Assembly (NCBI RefSeq): GCF_008704855.1
Contig: NZ_CP023691.1
Coordinates: 6,262,001-6,326,000 of the forward strand
Direction of reading: 5' to 3'
Length of the DNA stretch: 64,000 nucleotides
Origin: Streptomyces platensis
Lineage (GTDB): Bacteria; Actinomycetota; Actinomycetes; Streptomycetales; Streptomycetaceae
The notes under the pieces were generated by a model. It was not told the origin of the DNA. It ran no database searches and saw only the letters and a program-made list of their open reading frames with translations. The position numbers and the translations under genes were made by a program. This document shows, piece by piece, positions 51,640 through 60,498 of the stretch (positions are counted from its first letter, which is position 1; every line of letters starts with the position of its first letter).

Positions 51640-52574
51640 CCACCACCGAGACGCCCGCACCACCGGACGGCCAGGCCGGGACGGCACCCCTGGAGGTGCG
51701 CAAGACCCCCACCCGCAAGCGGCTCGTCCCCTACTGGCTGCTGCTGCCCGGCATCCTGTGGCTGATCGTCTTCTTCGCCGCCCCGCTCGTCTACCAGGCG
51801 TCGACCTCGATCCAGACCGGCTCCCTCGAAGAGGGCTTCAAGGTCACCTGGCACTTCGCGACGTACTGGGACGCGCTCGGCGAATACTGGCCGCAGTTCG
51901 TCCGTTCCGTGGGCTACGCCGCCACCGCCACCGCGCTCTGTCTGCTCCTGGGCTACCCGCTGGCCTACCTCATCGCCTTCAAGGCCGGCCGCTGGCGCAA
52001 TATCGTGATGATCCTGGTCATCGCGCCGTTCTTCACCAGCTTCCTGATCCGTACGCTCGCCTGGAAGACGATCCTGGCCGACGGCGGACCGGTCGTCGGG
52101 CTCCTGAACTCGCTGCACGTCCTGGACGTCACCAGCTGGCTGGGCCTCACCGAAGGGCAGCGGGTGCTCGCCACCCCGCTCGCCGTGGTCTGCGGACTGA
52201 CCTACAACTTCCTGCCGTTCATGGTGCTGCCGCTCTACACCTCGCTGGAGCGCATCGACCCGCGGCTGCACGAGGCCGCCGGGGACCTCTACGCCCGGCC
52301 GTCCACCACCTTCCGCCGGGTGACCTTCCCGCTGTCGATGCCCGGTGTCGTCGCCGGCACCCTGCTCACCTTCATCCCCGCCGCCGGTGACTACATCAAC
52401 GCCGAACTGCTGGGCTCCACCGACCAGAAGATGATCGGCAACGTCATCCAGTCGCAGTTCCTGCGGGTGCTGGACTACCCGACCGCCGCCGCCCTGTCCT
52501 TCATCCTCATGGCGGCCATCCTCGCCATGGTCACGATCTACATCCGCAAGTCGGGGACGGAGGATCTGGTCTGA
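51636..52574 (+). CDS. potB: Polyamine ABC transporter permease PotB
   Basis: The 312-residue permease has six membrane segments (LLLPGILWLIVFFAAPLVYQ first) and the EAA loop DPRLHEAAGDLYARPSTTFR. GTG start overlaps the potA stop. Couples to PotC and PotA in the inner membrane. Confidence 0.94.
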   Translation: MTTTETPAPPDGQAGTAPLEVRKTPTRKRLVPYWLLLPGILWLIVFFAAPLVYQASTSIQTGSLEEGFKVTWHFATYWDALGEYWPQFVRSVGYAATATALCLLLGYPLAYLIAFKAGRWRNIVMILVIAPFFTSFLIRTLAWKTILADGGPVVGLLNSLHVLDVTSWLGLTEGQRVLATPLAVVCGLTYNFLPFMVLPLYTSLERIDPRLHEAAGDLYARPSTTFRRVTFPLSMPGVVAGTLLTFIPAAGDYINAELLGSTDQKMIGNVIQSQFLRVLDYPTAAALSFILMAAILAMVTIYIRKSGTEDLV

Positions 52575-53419
52575 TGGCCGTCCACGGGACCACCCAAGCC
52601 ACCGCGGTCCGCACCCCGAACCGGGGTCTGCGCTGGCTGCGCCGCAACGTCGTCGCGATAGCGGGCCTGTGCACACTGGGCTACCTGATCCTGCCCAACA
52701 TCGTGGTGATGGTCTTCTCCTTCAACAAGCCCAACGGCCGCTTCAACTACCAGTGGCAGCGCTTCTCCACGGACGCCTGGCGCGATCCGTGCGGCGTCGC
52801 CGACCTGTGCGGCTCGCTGGGCCTGAGCCTCCAGCTCGCGCTGTGGGCCACCGTCGGCGCGACCGTCCTCGGCACCATGATCGCGTTCGCGCTGGCCCGC
52901 TACCGCTTCCGGGCCCGCTCCGGCGTCAACACCCTGATCTTCCTGCCGATGGCGATGCCCGAGGTCGTCATGGCCGCCTCGCTGGCGACCCTCTTCCTCA
53001 ACATGGGCATCCAGTTCGGCTTCTGGACGATCCTCATCGCGCACATCATGTTCTGTCTGAGCTTCGTCGTCACCGCCGTCAAGGCCCGGGTGATGAGCAT
53101 GGACCCGCGTCTGGAACAGGCCGCCCAGGACCTCTACGCGTCCCCCGTCCAGACCTTCCTCCGGGTGACGCTGCCGATCGCCGCCCCCGGTATCGCCTCC
53201 GGCGCGCTGCTGTCCTTCGCCCTGTCCTTCGACGACTTCATCATCACCAACTTCAACGCCGGCTCCACCGTCACCTTCCCCATGTTCGTCTGGGGATCGG
53301 CGCAGCGGGGCACGCCGGTTCAGATCAACGTCATCGGCACGGCGATGTTCCTGGTCGCCGTGGTGTGTGTAGTCGTCGGCCAGCTGGCCGGGGCCCGCAA
53401 AAGGAGCAAGAGGAGCTGA
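52574..53419 (+). CDS. potC: Polyamine ABC transporter permease PotC
   Basis: The 281-residue permease has six membrane segments and the EAA loop MDPRLEQAAQDLYASPVQTF; SFDDFIITNFNAGSTVTFPM is typical of PotC. ATG overlaps the potB stop (TGATG). Confidence 0.94.
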   Translation: MAVHGTTQATAVRTPNRGLRWLRRNVVAIAGLCTLGYLILPNIVVMVFSFNKPNGRFNYQWQRFSTDAWRDPCGVADLCGSLGLSLQLALWATVGATVLGTMIAFALARYRFRARSGVNTLIFLPMAMPEVVMAASLATLFLNMGIQFGFWTILIAHIMFCLSFVVTAVKARVMSMDPRLEQAAQDLYASPVQTFLRVTLPIAAPGIASGALLSFALSFDDFIITNFNAGSTVTFPMFVWGSAQRGTPVQINVIGTAMFLVAVVCVVVGQLAGARKRSKRS

Positions 53420-53424
53420 GAACC

Positions 53425-54843
53425 ATGGCACGAGCTGCCATGACCCCGTCCGCCGCGCATGCGCTCGCGGACGCCGAACCCACCCCCTTCTGGCTGGCCG
53501 ACCCGGACCGCCCGGCCGCCCGACCCGCCCTCGTCGGCGACGAGACCTGCGATCTGCTGGTCGTCGGCGGCGGCTACTCCGGCCTGTGGACCGCGCTGAT
53601 CGCCAAGGAGCGCGACCCCCAGCGCGATGTCGTCCTCGTCGAGGGCGCCGAGATCGGCTGGGCCGCCTCCGGACGCAACGGCGGTTTCTGCGCCGCCTCC
53701 CTCACCCATGGCCTCGGCAACGGCCTGGCCCGCTGGCCCGGTGAACTCGCCACCCTCGAACAGCTCGGCATCCGCAACCTCGACGCCATCGGGGAGGCCG
53801 TCGAGCGCTACGGCATCGACTGCGCCTTCGAGCGCACCGGCGAGATCGACATCGCCACCGAGCCCCACCAGATCGCCGAACTCAAGGAGTTCGCCGAGGA
53901 CGCCGCCGGACTCGGCCTGGACCGGCACACCTTCCTCGACGAGGACGAGCTGCGCGCCCAGGTCGACTCGCCGACCTTCCGTGCCGGACTGTGGGACCGC
54001 GACGGCGTCGCCATGCTCAACCCGGCCCGGCTCGCCTGGGGCCTGAAGCAGGCCTGCCTCGGCCTCGGCGTCCGCATCTACGAGCGCACGCCCGCCACCG
54101 ACCTGGCCTCCGACGGCATCGGCATGGCCGTCCGTACGCCCTACGGCCGGGTCTTCGCCCGCCATGTCGCGCTCGGCACCAACGCCTTCCCGTCACTGGT
54201 CAAGCGGGTCCGCCCGTACATCGTCCCGGTCTACGACCACGCCCTGATGACCGAGCCGCTCTCCGAGGAACAGCTCGCCGCCATCGGCTGGAAGAACCGC
54301 CAGGGCCTCTCGGACTCCAACAACCACTTCCACTACTTCCGCATCACCGCCGACAACCGCATCCTGTGGGGCGGCTACGACATCGTCTACCGCTACGGCG
54401 GCGGCGTCCGGGCCGAGTACGACCACCACCCCGCCACCTACGAGAAGCTCGCCCGGCACTTCTTCCGCTGCTTCCCGCAGCTGGAGGGGCTCCGCTTCAC
54501 CCACACCTGGGGCGGCGCCATCGACACCTGCTCCCGCTTCTCCGCGTTCTTCGGCACCGCACACGCCGGCCGGGTCGCCTACGCCACCGGCTACACCGGC
54601 CTCGGTGTGGGGGCCACCCGCTTCGGCGCCGATGTGATGCTCGACCTGCTGTCCGGCGAGCGCACCGAGCGTACGGAGCTGGAGATGGTCCGCAGCAAGC
54701 CGCTGCCCTTCCCGCCCGAGCCGCTGCGCTGGGCCGGTATCGGGATCACCCAGTGGTCGATGACCCAGGCCGACACCCGTGGCGGCCGCCGCAATCTGTG
54801 GCTGAAGGCCATGGACAAGGTGGGGCTGGGCTTCGACAGCTGA
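53425..54843 (+). CDS. FAD-dependent amine oxidase, PuuB-like (DAO family)
   Basis: A 472-residue flavoprotein: dinucleotide fold CDLLVVGGGYSGLWTALIAK near residues 42-61, EGAEIGWAASGRNGGFCAAS (the DAO-family flavin loop), and the C-terminal YATGYTGLGVGATRFGADV. Resembles gamma-glutamylputrescine oxidase PuuB, which yields gamma-glutamyl-aminobutyraldehyde, hydrogen peroxide and ammonia. It starts 5 bp after potC and closes the operon whose first gene is the matching aldehyde dehydrogenase. Confidence 0.87.
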   Translation: MARAAMTPSAAHALADAEPTPFWLADPDRPAARPALVGDETCDLLVVGGGYSGLWTALIAKERDPQRDVVLVEGAEIGWAASGRNGGFCAASLTHGLGNGLARWPGELATLEQLGIRNLDAIGEAVERYGIDCAFERTGEIDIATEPHQIAELKEFAEDAAGLGLDRHTFLDEDELRAQVDSPTFRAGLWDRDGVAMLNPARLAWGLKQACLGLGVRIYERTPATDLASDGIGMAVRTPYGRVFARHVALGTNAFPSLVKRVRPYIVPVYDHALMTEPLSEEQLAAIGWKNRQGLSDSNNHFHYFRITADNRILWGGYDIVYRYGGGVRAEYDHHPATYEKLARHFFRCFPQLEGLRFTHTWGGAIDTCSRFSAFFGTAHAGRVAYATGYTGLGVGATRFGADVMLDLLSGERTERTELEMVRSKPLPFPPEPLRWAGIGITQWSMTQADTRGGRRNLWLKAMDKVGLGFDS

Positions 54844-54854
54844 CGCGCGGCGCA

Positions 54855-54885
54855 GGGGGCGGGCGGCCGGCAGCGGTCCGCCCCC
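54855..54885. terminator. Hairpin between the flavin oxidase and PAP2 genes
   Basis: GGGGGCGG (54855-54862) pairs with CCGCCCCC (54878-54885), 15-nt loop; convergent position. Confidence 0.5.
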
Positions 54886-54895
54886 GGCGTGTTCC

Positions 54896-55804
54896 TCAGC
54901 GCCCCGGCGCCCGCCCGGCGCCCGCCCCCGCCCACCGGTCGCACACCGCGCACCACACCGCCAGCAGCACCGTGGCCAGACACCAGCTGCCGAGCACATC
55001 CAGCGGCCAGTGATAGCCGCGACGCACCAGACCGAGTCCGACGGCCACATTGAGCAGCGCCACCACGGCCACGACCGCCGGCGCGAACAACCGGAGGGCC
55101 GGTCGGCCCGTCCGCCTCCCCCGTACCCCGCGGATCACCAACAGCGCGGCCACCCCGTACGCCACCGCCGCCGTGGCGCCATGGCCCGACGGATAGAAGC
55201 CGTCGTGCGCCCCGCCCGCCATCCCCGGCGGGCCCGGCCGCGCGAGCCACAGTTTGAGCGGGACGACCAGCGCGGGTACGACGGCCAAGGCGAGGCCGGC
55301 GGCGAGCGGCGGCAGCCACCACCGCACCGGGGCACCGTCGTTGGGCGCCTCCTCGCTTCTGCCGCGCCACCCCTGCCACCCCGCCCACACCATGACCACG
55401 CACAACACCGGTAGCGCCACTGCTGTATTGCCGAGATCGGCGCAGAACTCGGCGGGCCCGGCGGGGAGATGACTGGTGGCCGGCGCGCGGCCGAGCCATT
55501 CGTCGAGGGCGCGCAGCGGGCCGTGGCCGGCCACCTGCCAGGTGAGTGCGGCGAAGAGCAGCGCACCGAAGGCACCGACCCACCACGGGGAGGAGCCCCG
55601 GGAGCCGCCACCGGACGGGCCCGGGGAGCACGGTGTGTCAGCAGAGCCCGGAAAAGGGGTCGGCCGCCTCGGAACAGGGGGGGGTGGTTCCGAGGCGGCC
55701 GGGTGGACCGGTGTCCCGCGCGCCCCGGGGGGTATGGGGCGGGCGGACATCCGATCGGTGAGGATTCCCGGAACCGGGGGTTCCGGTGTCGTGCGCGAGG
55801 GCAC
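54896..55804 (-). CDS. PAP2-family membrane phosphatase
   Basis: About six membrane segments and the PAP2 motifs in order: KLWLARPGPPG, YPSGHG, and RRGYHWPLDVLGSW, matching KxxxxxxRP, PSGH and SRxxxxxHxxxD. It probably dephosphorylates a lipid or isoprenoid pyrophosphate at the outer face of the membrane. The N-terminal ~75 residues are Pro-rich; the start may be ATG 55750. A perfect 14-bp inverted repeat with a G8 loop lies in this 5' part. Confidence 0.82.
   Translation of the reverse strand: MPSRTTPEPPVPGILTDRMSARPIPPGARGTPVHPAASEPPPPVPRRPTPFPGSADTPCSPGPSGGGSRGSSPWWVGAFGALLFAALTWQVAGHGPLRALDEWLGRAPATSHLPAGPAEFCADLGNTAVALPVLCVVMVWAGWQGWRGRSEEAPNDGAPVRWWLPPLAAGLALAVVPALVVPLKLWLARPGPPGMAGGAHDGFYPSGHGATAAVAYGVAALLVIRGVRGRRTGRPALRLFAPAVVAVVALLNVAVGLGLVRRGYHWPLDVLGSWCLATVLLAVWCAVCDRWAGAGAGRAPGR
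55662..55700. repeat. 14-bp perfect inverted repeat with G8 loop
   Basis: GGCCGCCTCGGAAC (55662-55675) and GTTCCGAGGCGGCC (55687-55700) flank AGGGGGGGGTG. It lies inside the predicted proline-rich 5' coding end of the PAP2 gene. Confidence 0.8.
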
Positions 55805-56195
55805 GGCCTGATCGGAGCCGGGGAAGCGCCGACCGGGCGTCGCCCGCAGTCCCCTGCGAGCGGGGTGTTTCTCTCATCTGCAGAAACCGTACGGCACGGC
55901 GAGCGCGCCCGACAGGCGCATCACCCTGCCGCCATCGGCCCCGCACATCTTCTTCACGCCATGTCTCCAGCTACGCGCGTCCATACGGAAATGAGCCCAG
56001 AAAGGGGGACAGAAGGGGGGCGTAGGGGAAGGCGGACAGGGCGTGCACCGGCCCGCACCAGCCCGCGCACCGGCCCGTCCTCCCCACCCACCCGCCCGTC
56101 CACCGGCCCGGAACGGGGCGCGGCCCGGGGCACGACATGAGCCGTGCCCCGGGCCGCGCCGGGGTTCCTCCCGCGGGGTGCGCGCTGTCGGCCGC
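55805..56195. other. 391-bp gap between PAP2 and gabT; terminator at one end
   Basis: Holds the PAP2 promoter side, then a C-rich stretch of degenerate ACCGGCCCG repeats (about 56046-56112), and the gabT terminator (56117-56160). No gene seen. Confidence 0.6.
56117..56160. terminator. 18-bp hairpin terminator after gabT
   Basis: GGCGCGGCCCGGGGCACG (56117-56134) pairs perfectly with CGTGCCCCGGGCCGCGCC (56143-56160), loop ACATGAGC; GGAAC/GTTCC extends it outwards across a bulge. It starts 36 bp past the gabT stop on the minus strand. Confidence 0.8.
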
Positions 56196-57545
56196 TCAGA
56201 GCGCGGCGAAGGCGCCCTCAAGGATGTCCAGACCCTCGTTGAGCAGGTCCTCCCCGATGACCAGCGGCGGCAGGAAGCGCAGCACATTGCCGTACGTGCC
56301 GGTCGTCAGCACCAGCAGGCCCTCCTGGTGGCAGGCCTTGGCGAGGGCGCCGGTGGCCTCCGGGTTCGGCTCCTTGGAACCGGACTTGACCAGCTCGATC
56401 GCGATCATCGCGCCGCGGCCGCGGACCTCGCCGATGATGTCGTACTTCTCCGCGATCGCGTGCAGACGGGCCGTCATGACCTCGCCGATCCGGCGGGCCT
56501 TGGCGTTCAGGTCCTGCTCGCGCATGGTCTCGATGGAGCCCAGCGCCGCGGCGCAGGCGACCGGGTTACCGCCGTAGGTGCCGCCCAGACCGCCCGCGTG
56601 CGCCGCGTCCATGATCTCCGCGCGCCCGGTGACGGCCGCCAGCGGCAGACCGCCGGCGATGCCCTTGGCCGTCGTGATCAGGTCCGGGACGATGCCCTCG
56701 TCCTCACACGCGAACCACTGGCCGGTGCGGCAGAAGCCGGACTGGATCTCGTCCGCGACGAAGACGATCCCGTTCTCCTTCGCGAAGTTCGCGATCGCCG
56801 GGAGGAAGCCCTTGGCCGGCTCGATGAAGCCACCCTCGCCGAGCACCGGCTCGATGATGATCGCCGCGACGTTCTCCGCGCCGATCTGCTTGGTGATCTG
56901 CGAGATGGCCTGGTCGGCGGCCTCCTGCGCGCAGTTCTCCGGGCCGGTCAGCCAGCGGTAGGGGTAGGCCACCGGGACGCGGTAGACCTCGGGCGCGAAC
57001 GGGCCGAAGCCCTGCTTGTACGGCATGTTCTTGGACGTGAGCGCCATCGTCAGGTTCGTCCGGCCGTGGTAGCCGTGGTCGAAGACGACGACCGCCTGAC
57101 GCTTGGTGTGCACCCGGGCGATCTTGACGGCGTTCTCGACCGCCTCCGCACCGGAGTTGAACAGCGCCGACTTCTTCGCGTGGTCGCCCGGCGTCAGCTC
57201 CGCCAGCTGCTCACAGACCTCGATGTACGGCTCGTACGGCGCCACCATGGCGCAGGTGTGGGTGAAGGCTTGGAGCTGCGCGGTGGCCCGGCGGACGACC
57301 GCCTCCGCGCTGTTGCCCACGGAGGTCACCGCGATGCCGGAGCCGAAGTCGATCAGGGAGTTGCCGTCCACGTCCTCCAGGACGCCACCGCCCGCGCGCT
57401 TGACGAAGACGGGCAGCACGGCGCCGACACCACCGGCCACCGTGGCCTGCTTACGGGCCCACAGCTCCTGCGACTTCGGGCCGGGGATCGCGGTGACGAC
57501 GCGACGCTCCTGGGCGAGGGCGGGGCCTCCGGACAGTTCGGTCAT
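56196..57545 (-). CDS. gabT: 4-aminobutyrate--2-oxoglutarate transaminase GabT
   Basis: The 449-residue class III aminotransferase converts GABA to succinate semialdehyde. PLP Lys lies in LITTAKGIAGGLPLAAVTGR; FNSGAEAVENAVKIAR and HGYHGRTNLTMALTSKNMPY are diagnostic of GabT. ATG 57545 preceded by CAGGAG; the frame's extension to 57578 is leader. Divergent from the VirD4-like ATPase gene; takes the GABA produced by the aminobutyraldehyde dehydrogenases encoded nearby. Confidence 0.94.
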   Translation of the reverse strand: MTELSGGPALAQERRVVTAIPGPKSQELWARKQATVAGGVGAVLPVFVKRAGGGVLEDVDGNSLIDFGSGIAVTSVGNSAEAVVRRATAQLQAFTHTCAMVAPYEPYIEVCEQLAELTPGDHAKKSALFNSGAEAVENAVKIARVHTKRQAVVVFDHGYHGRTNLTMALTSKNMPYKQGFGPFAPEVYRVPVAYPYRWLTGPENCAQEAADQAISQITKQIGAENVAAIIIEPVLGEGGFIEPAKGFLPAIANFAKENGIVFVADEIQSGFCRTGQWFACEDEGIVPDLITTAKGIAGGLPLAAVTGRAEIMDAAHAGGLGGTYGGNPVACAAALGSIETMREQDLNAKARRIGEVMTARLHAIAEKYDIIGEVRGRGAMIAIELVKSGSKEPNPEATGALAKACHQEGLLVLTTGTYGNVLRFLPPLVIGEDLLNEGLDILEGAFAAL

Positions 57546-57645
57546 GGCAGTCTCCTGGGGGTGGAACGGGACGTACACAGGTGTTGTTCTCGCAGGCTAG
57601 GGGCGGCCGGGCGGGTCTGGCATGTTCCGTTCGGGAGAAGTGCGC

Positions 57646-57660
57646 GTGTTGCGTTGTCCG
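57646..57660 (-). promoter_or_regulatory. CGGACAA motif upstream of gabT
   Basis: Reads CGGACAACGCAACAC on the gabT strand, about 100 bp before its start. A near-identical CGGACAAACGCCACAAC lies upstream of the aldehyde dehydrogenase at 62539. Candidate site for the local PucR regulator. Confidence 0.4.
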
Positions 57661-57806
57661 CACCGGACATAGCGACGCCCCACGGCCAGTAGATTGAACG
57701 CGGCCCACCCGGCAACGGCGGCCACCAGCGCGGGCATGACAATGACAACGCGGCCGGCCGCCCCGGCCGCAGCAGGCCATGGCTCAAGGGGGACAAGGGG
57801 CACCGG

Positions 57807-60293
57807 ATGGACACCGAGGGCACGCACGACGCACGCAACACCCGCTCCGACCAGGTGCCGCGGCCGGCGGCACCCCCGGACGTGCCGCCGCGGCCCACTG
57901 CGGCGCCGCACTTCGCCGCTCCGACCGCCGCGGCCGGCCGGGCCGCGGGCTCCGGCACCCGGCCCGGCGATGCGGCGCAGTCCCCGCTCATGGCCTGGCT
58001 GAGCGCTCCGCGGGTCCTGTCGGGGCCAGGGGTCTGGGCCTTCGAGCACAAGCCCCGGCCCAAGGAGGAGCCGCACGAGATCGCGGTGCCGCAGCTGATC
58101 GCCGGGGCGGTGATTTCGTTCCTGTGTGCGTGGCTGATTTGGTCGTTGCTGATGAACGACTACCTCGGCCCCTACTGGAAGTGGCCGCGCGAGGTGATGC
58201 TCCCCGACGCGTGGAAGACGGGCAACGCCAACATCGTCTCGTCGTTCATCTATATGGCCCTCGTTCTCGGCGTGATCGTCATCGTCTTCAGCCGGGTGGG
58301 GCGATGGCCCACGCTGTTCCGCCGGCTGCTCGCCCCGGCGGCGAACCGGGTCTGGGACAGGCTGCCGGCGTGGCTGGCGCCCAAGGACCCCGCTGCGCTC
58401 CCCGGCGGACAGCTGTTCGCGCGGGCGGCCGTGACCCTGCTGCTCGTGTGGTTGCTCTGGCAGTGGTGCATCGACAAGACGACCGACTCGTCCCTCCTGA
58501 TGCTTCAGCTGGAGCATCTGACGCCGGTGTCGGGGCAGGCCGCGTCGTACTTCTACTACGCCACCAGCTTCTCGCTGATCGACCTCGGGCTGCTGCTGGC
58601 CGTCTTCAGCCGGTTCGCCTGCCTGCCGGAGCTGCGTCGCCGGTACGGCTCGCCGAGCCGTCGGGGCACGTCCGACGCCGGGACGAAGGCCGACCCCACC
58701 GCCCGGGTGCTTCAGGTGGACCAGGCCGAGTGGGCCGCCCTGCGTGCCGCGGGCGCTCCCGGGGCCGCCGACCGCCTGGCGCACGAGGCCCGGTCCGGGC
58801 TCATGAACGATGTCGATCATGCGCGGATCAGCCGTGCCTGGCAGTCCGTGCGAGCACAGCCGAGCCGGCTTCAGGCCTTCGTCGACAGCGTGCGGGACCA
58901 CGGCGCCGCCGCGTGTCTGCACCCCTCCGGGGCACGCGATCTGCCGACGCGGACCGCACCGCACGATCTCCTCACCTCCCAGGTGCGTATCGGCACGGCC
59001 TCCGAGGACGCACGCAACCCCTATGAGCGGCGCGGCACGGGCTGTGCCCTCGAACCCGACGTGCTCGGTACCTCGCTGCTGGCGGTCGGTCCGCCCGGTT
59101 CCGGAAAGACAACGCGCCTGGTGCGCCCGCTGGTTGAGAGCCTGTGCCTCCAGGCGCTGGCCGGGCGTGCCGCCGTCGTTTCCCTCGGGACGGCGGCCTC
59201 GACGCCCGCGCCCGAGGACGCCTTCGACGCCGTGATCAGGATCGGGCACCGCGACGCGGAGTGCGACCTGGACCTGTACGGCGGGACGACCGACCCCGAT
59301 GAGGCGGCCGGAATGCTGGCCGAGGCACTGGTAGGGGATGTGGCGGCGACACTGCCCGGAGGCGATGTGCGCCGGGCGGCCACCGTGCTGGGGCAGTTGC
59401 TGGGGCCGTTCCAGGTGGCGCACGGGCGGTTCCCCGGGGTGGCGGAGCTACGGGAGTTGCTGGACGGGGCACGGGAGGCGATGGCGGGGCTGCGGGCCAC
59501 GCTCGACGCGGCCGGTGAGCACGGCGCGCTGCGGGAACTGGACGCCCGGGAGCGGCAGGCGGAACGGCCGGGAGACGCCGGGGTGCTGCTCGCGGACCGG
59601 ATCGCGTTGCTGGACCGGCCGGCGTTCGCGGGATTCTTCGACCCGACCGGGCGCGCACGGCAGGTGTCGCTGCGCGCCCTGGACCATCCGCTGCGGGTAC
59701 GGATCGATCTGCCCGAACGCGGACACACGGAGGCCGCGCGGATTCTGGCCCGGCTGGTCCTGGCGCAGTTCACCGAGTGCGCGGTGGCCCGGTCGGACCG
59801 GTCGGTCTTCGCCTGCCTGGTACTTGACGACGCCTCACATGTGATCACCCAGGAGGCGCTCCGCGGGCTACAGCGGCTGCGGTCGGCCAACGCGGGAGCG
59901 GTGCTGACACTGCGCTCGCTGGACGACGTGCCCGATGCGCTGCGCGGCACCCTGCTCGGTGCGGTCGGCTGCCGGATGGCGTTCGCGGGCGTGACCACCT
60001 GGGACGGGGCGCGGTTCGCCGAGGTGTGGGGCAAGGCGTGGGTCGAGACACGGGACGTCACCGACCGGCAGATCGTCTCCGACGAGCCGTTCACCAAGGT
60101 CATGCACTCCATCCGGCGGCTGGTCACGGGCAAGAACGTGACCGCCAAAGCCGTCACCGTCCGCACCGTGGAGCGGGAGCGCTGGTCCGCGTCGGATCTG
60201 GCGAATTCGGTGCCGCCCGGGCATGCGGTGCTGTCCGTGACCTCGGTGGCCGGGGAGCATGCTCCGCCGGTGCTGGTGGATCTGCGGTCCTGA
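57807..60293 (+). CDS. VirD4/TraD-like membrane ATPase of unknown function
   Basis: The 828-residue protein has a disordered Pro/Ala-rich N-terminus (1-75), four predicted membrane segments (about 92-116, 141-161, 203-222, 247-270), a linker, and a RecA-like ATPase with Walker A GPPGSGKTT at residues 428-436 and Walker B FACLVLDDASH near 668-678. This is the general layout of type IV coupling or TraG-like proteins, but the two extra membrane segments and the absence of relaxase or T4SS genes argue against conjugation. It is flanked by gabT and pucR. Substrate, if any, is unknown. Confidence 0.78.
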   Translation: MDTEGTHDARNTRSDQVPRPAAPPDVPPRPTAAPHFAAPTAAAGRAAGSGTRPGDAAQSPLMAWLSAPRVLSGPGVWAFEHKPRPKEEPHEIAVPQLIAGAVISFLCAWLIWSLLMNDYLGPYWKWPREVMLPDAWKTGNANIVSSFIYMALVLGVIVIVFSRVGRWPTLFRRLLAPAANRVWDRLPAWLAPKDPAALPGGQLFARAAVTLLLVWLLWQWCIDKTTDSSLLMLQLEHLTPVSGQAASYFYYATSFSLIDLGLLLAVFSRFACLPELRRRYGSPSRRGTSDAGTKADPTARVLQVDQAEWAALRAAGAPGAADRLAHEARSGLMNDVDHARISRAWQSVRAQPSRLQAFVDSVRDHGAAACLHPSGARDLPTRTAPHDLLTSQVRIGTASEDARNPYERRGTGCALEPDVLGTSLLAVGPPGSGKTTRLVRPLVESLCLQALAGRAAVVSLGTAASTPAPEDAFDAVIRIGHRDAECDLDLYGGTTDPDEAAGMLAEALVGDVAATLPGGDVRRAATVLGQLLGPFQVAHGRFPGVAELRELLDGAREAMAGLRATLDAAGEHGALRELDARERQAERPGDAGVLLADRIALLDRPAFAGFFDPTGRARQVSLRALDHPLRVRIDLPERGHTEAARILARLVLAQFTECAVARSDRSVFACLVLDDASHVITQEALRGLQRLRSANAGAVLTLRSLDDVPDALRGTLLGAVGCRMAFAGVTTWDGARFAEVWGKAWVETRDVTDRQIVSDEPFTKVMHSIRRLVTGKNVTAKAVTVRTVERERWSASDLANSVPPGHAVLSVTSVAGEHAPPVLVDLRS

Positions 60294-60498
60294 GGGGCCG
60301 GGGGACCGCCCTTCCCGTTTGCCCGGCCCGGAGGCGTGGGGGGCTGGAAAGGTGGGTCCCCCGATTCCTCCGTTGAGGCAGAATCGGCAGTGGCCGTTCA
60401 TACGAGGCGGCGTAATCAATCGGGTGCCGGGCGGGCATCGGCCGTTCGTGGCCGGTTGCCGGTCGGTCGCTCGTAGTCGTCGATGTCATGAAGGTTCC

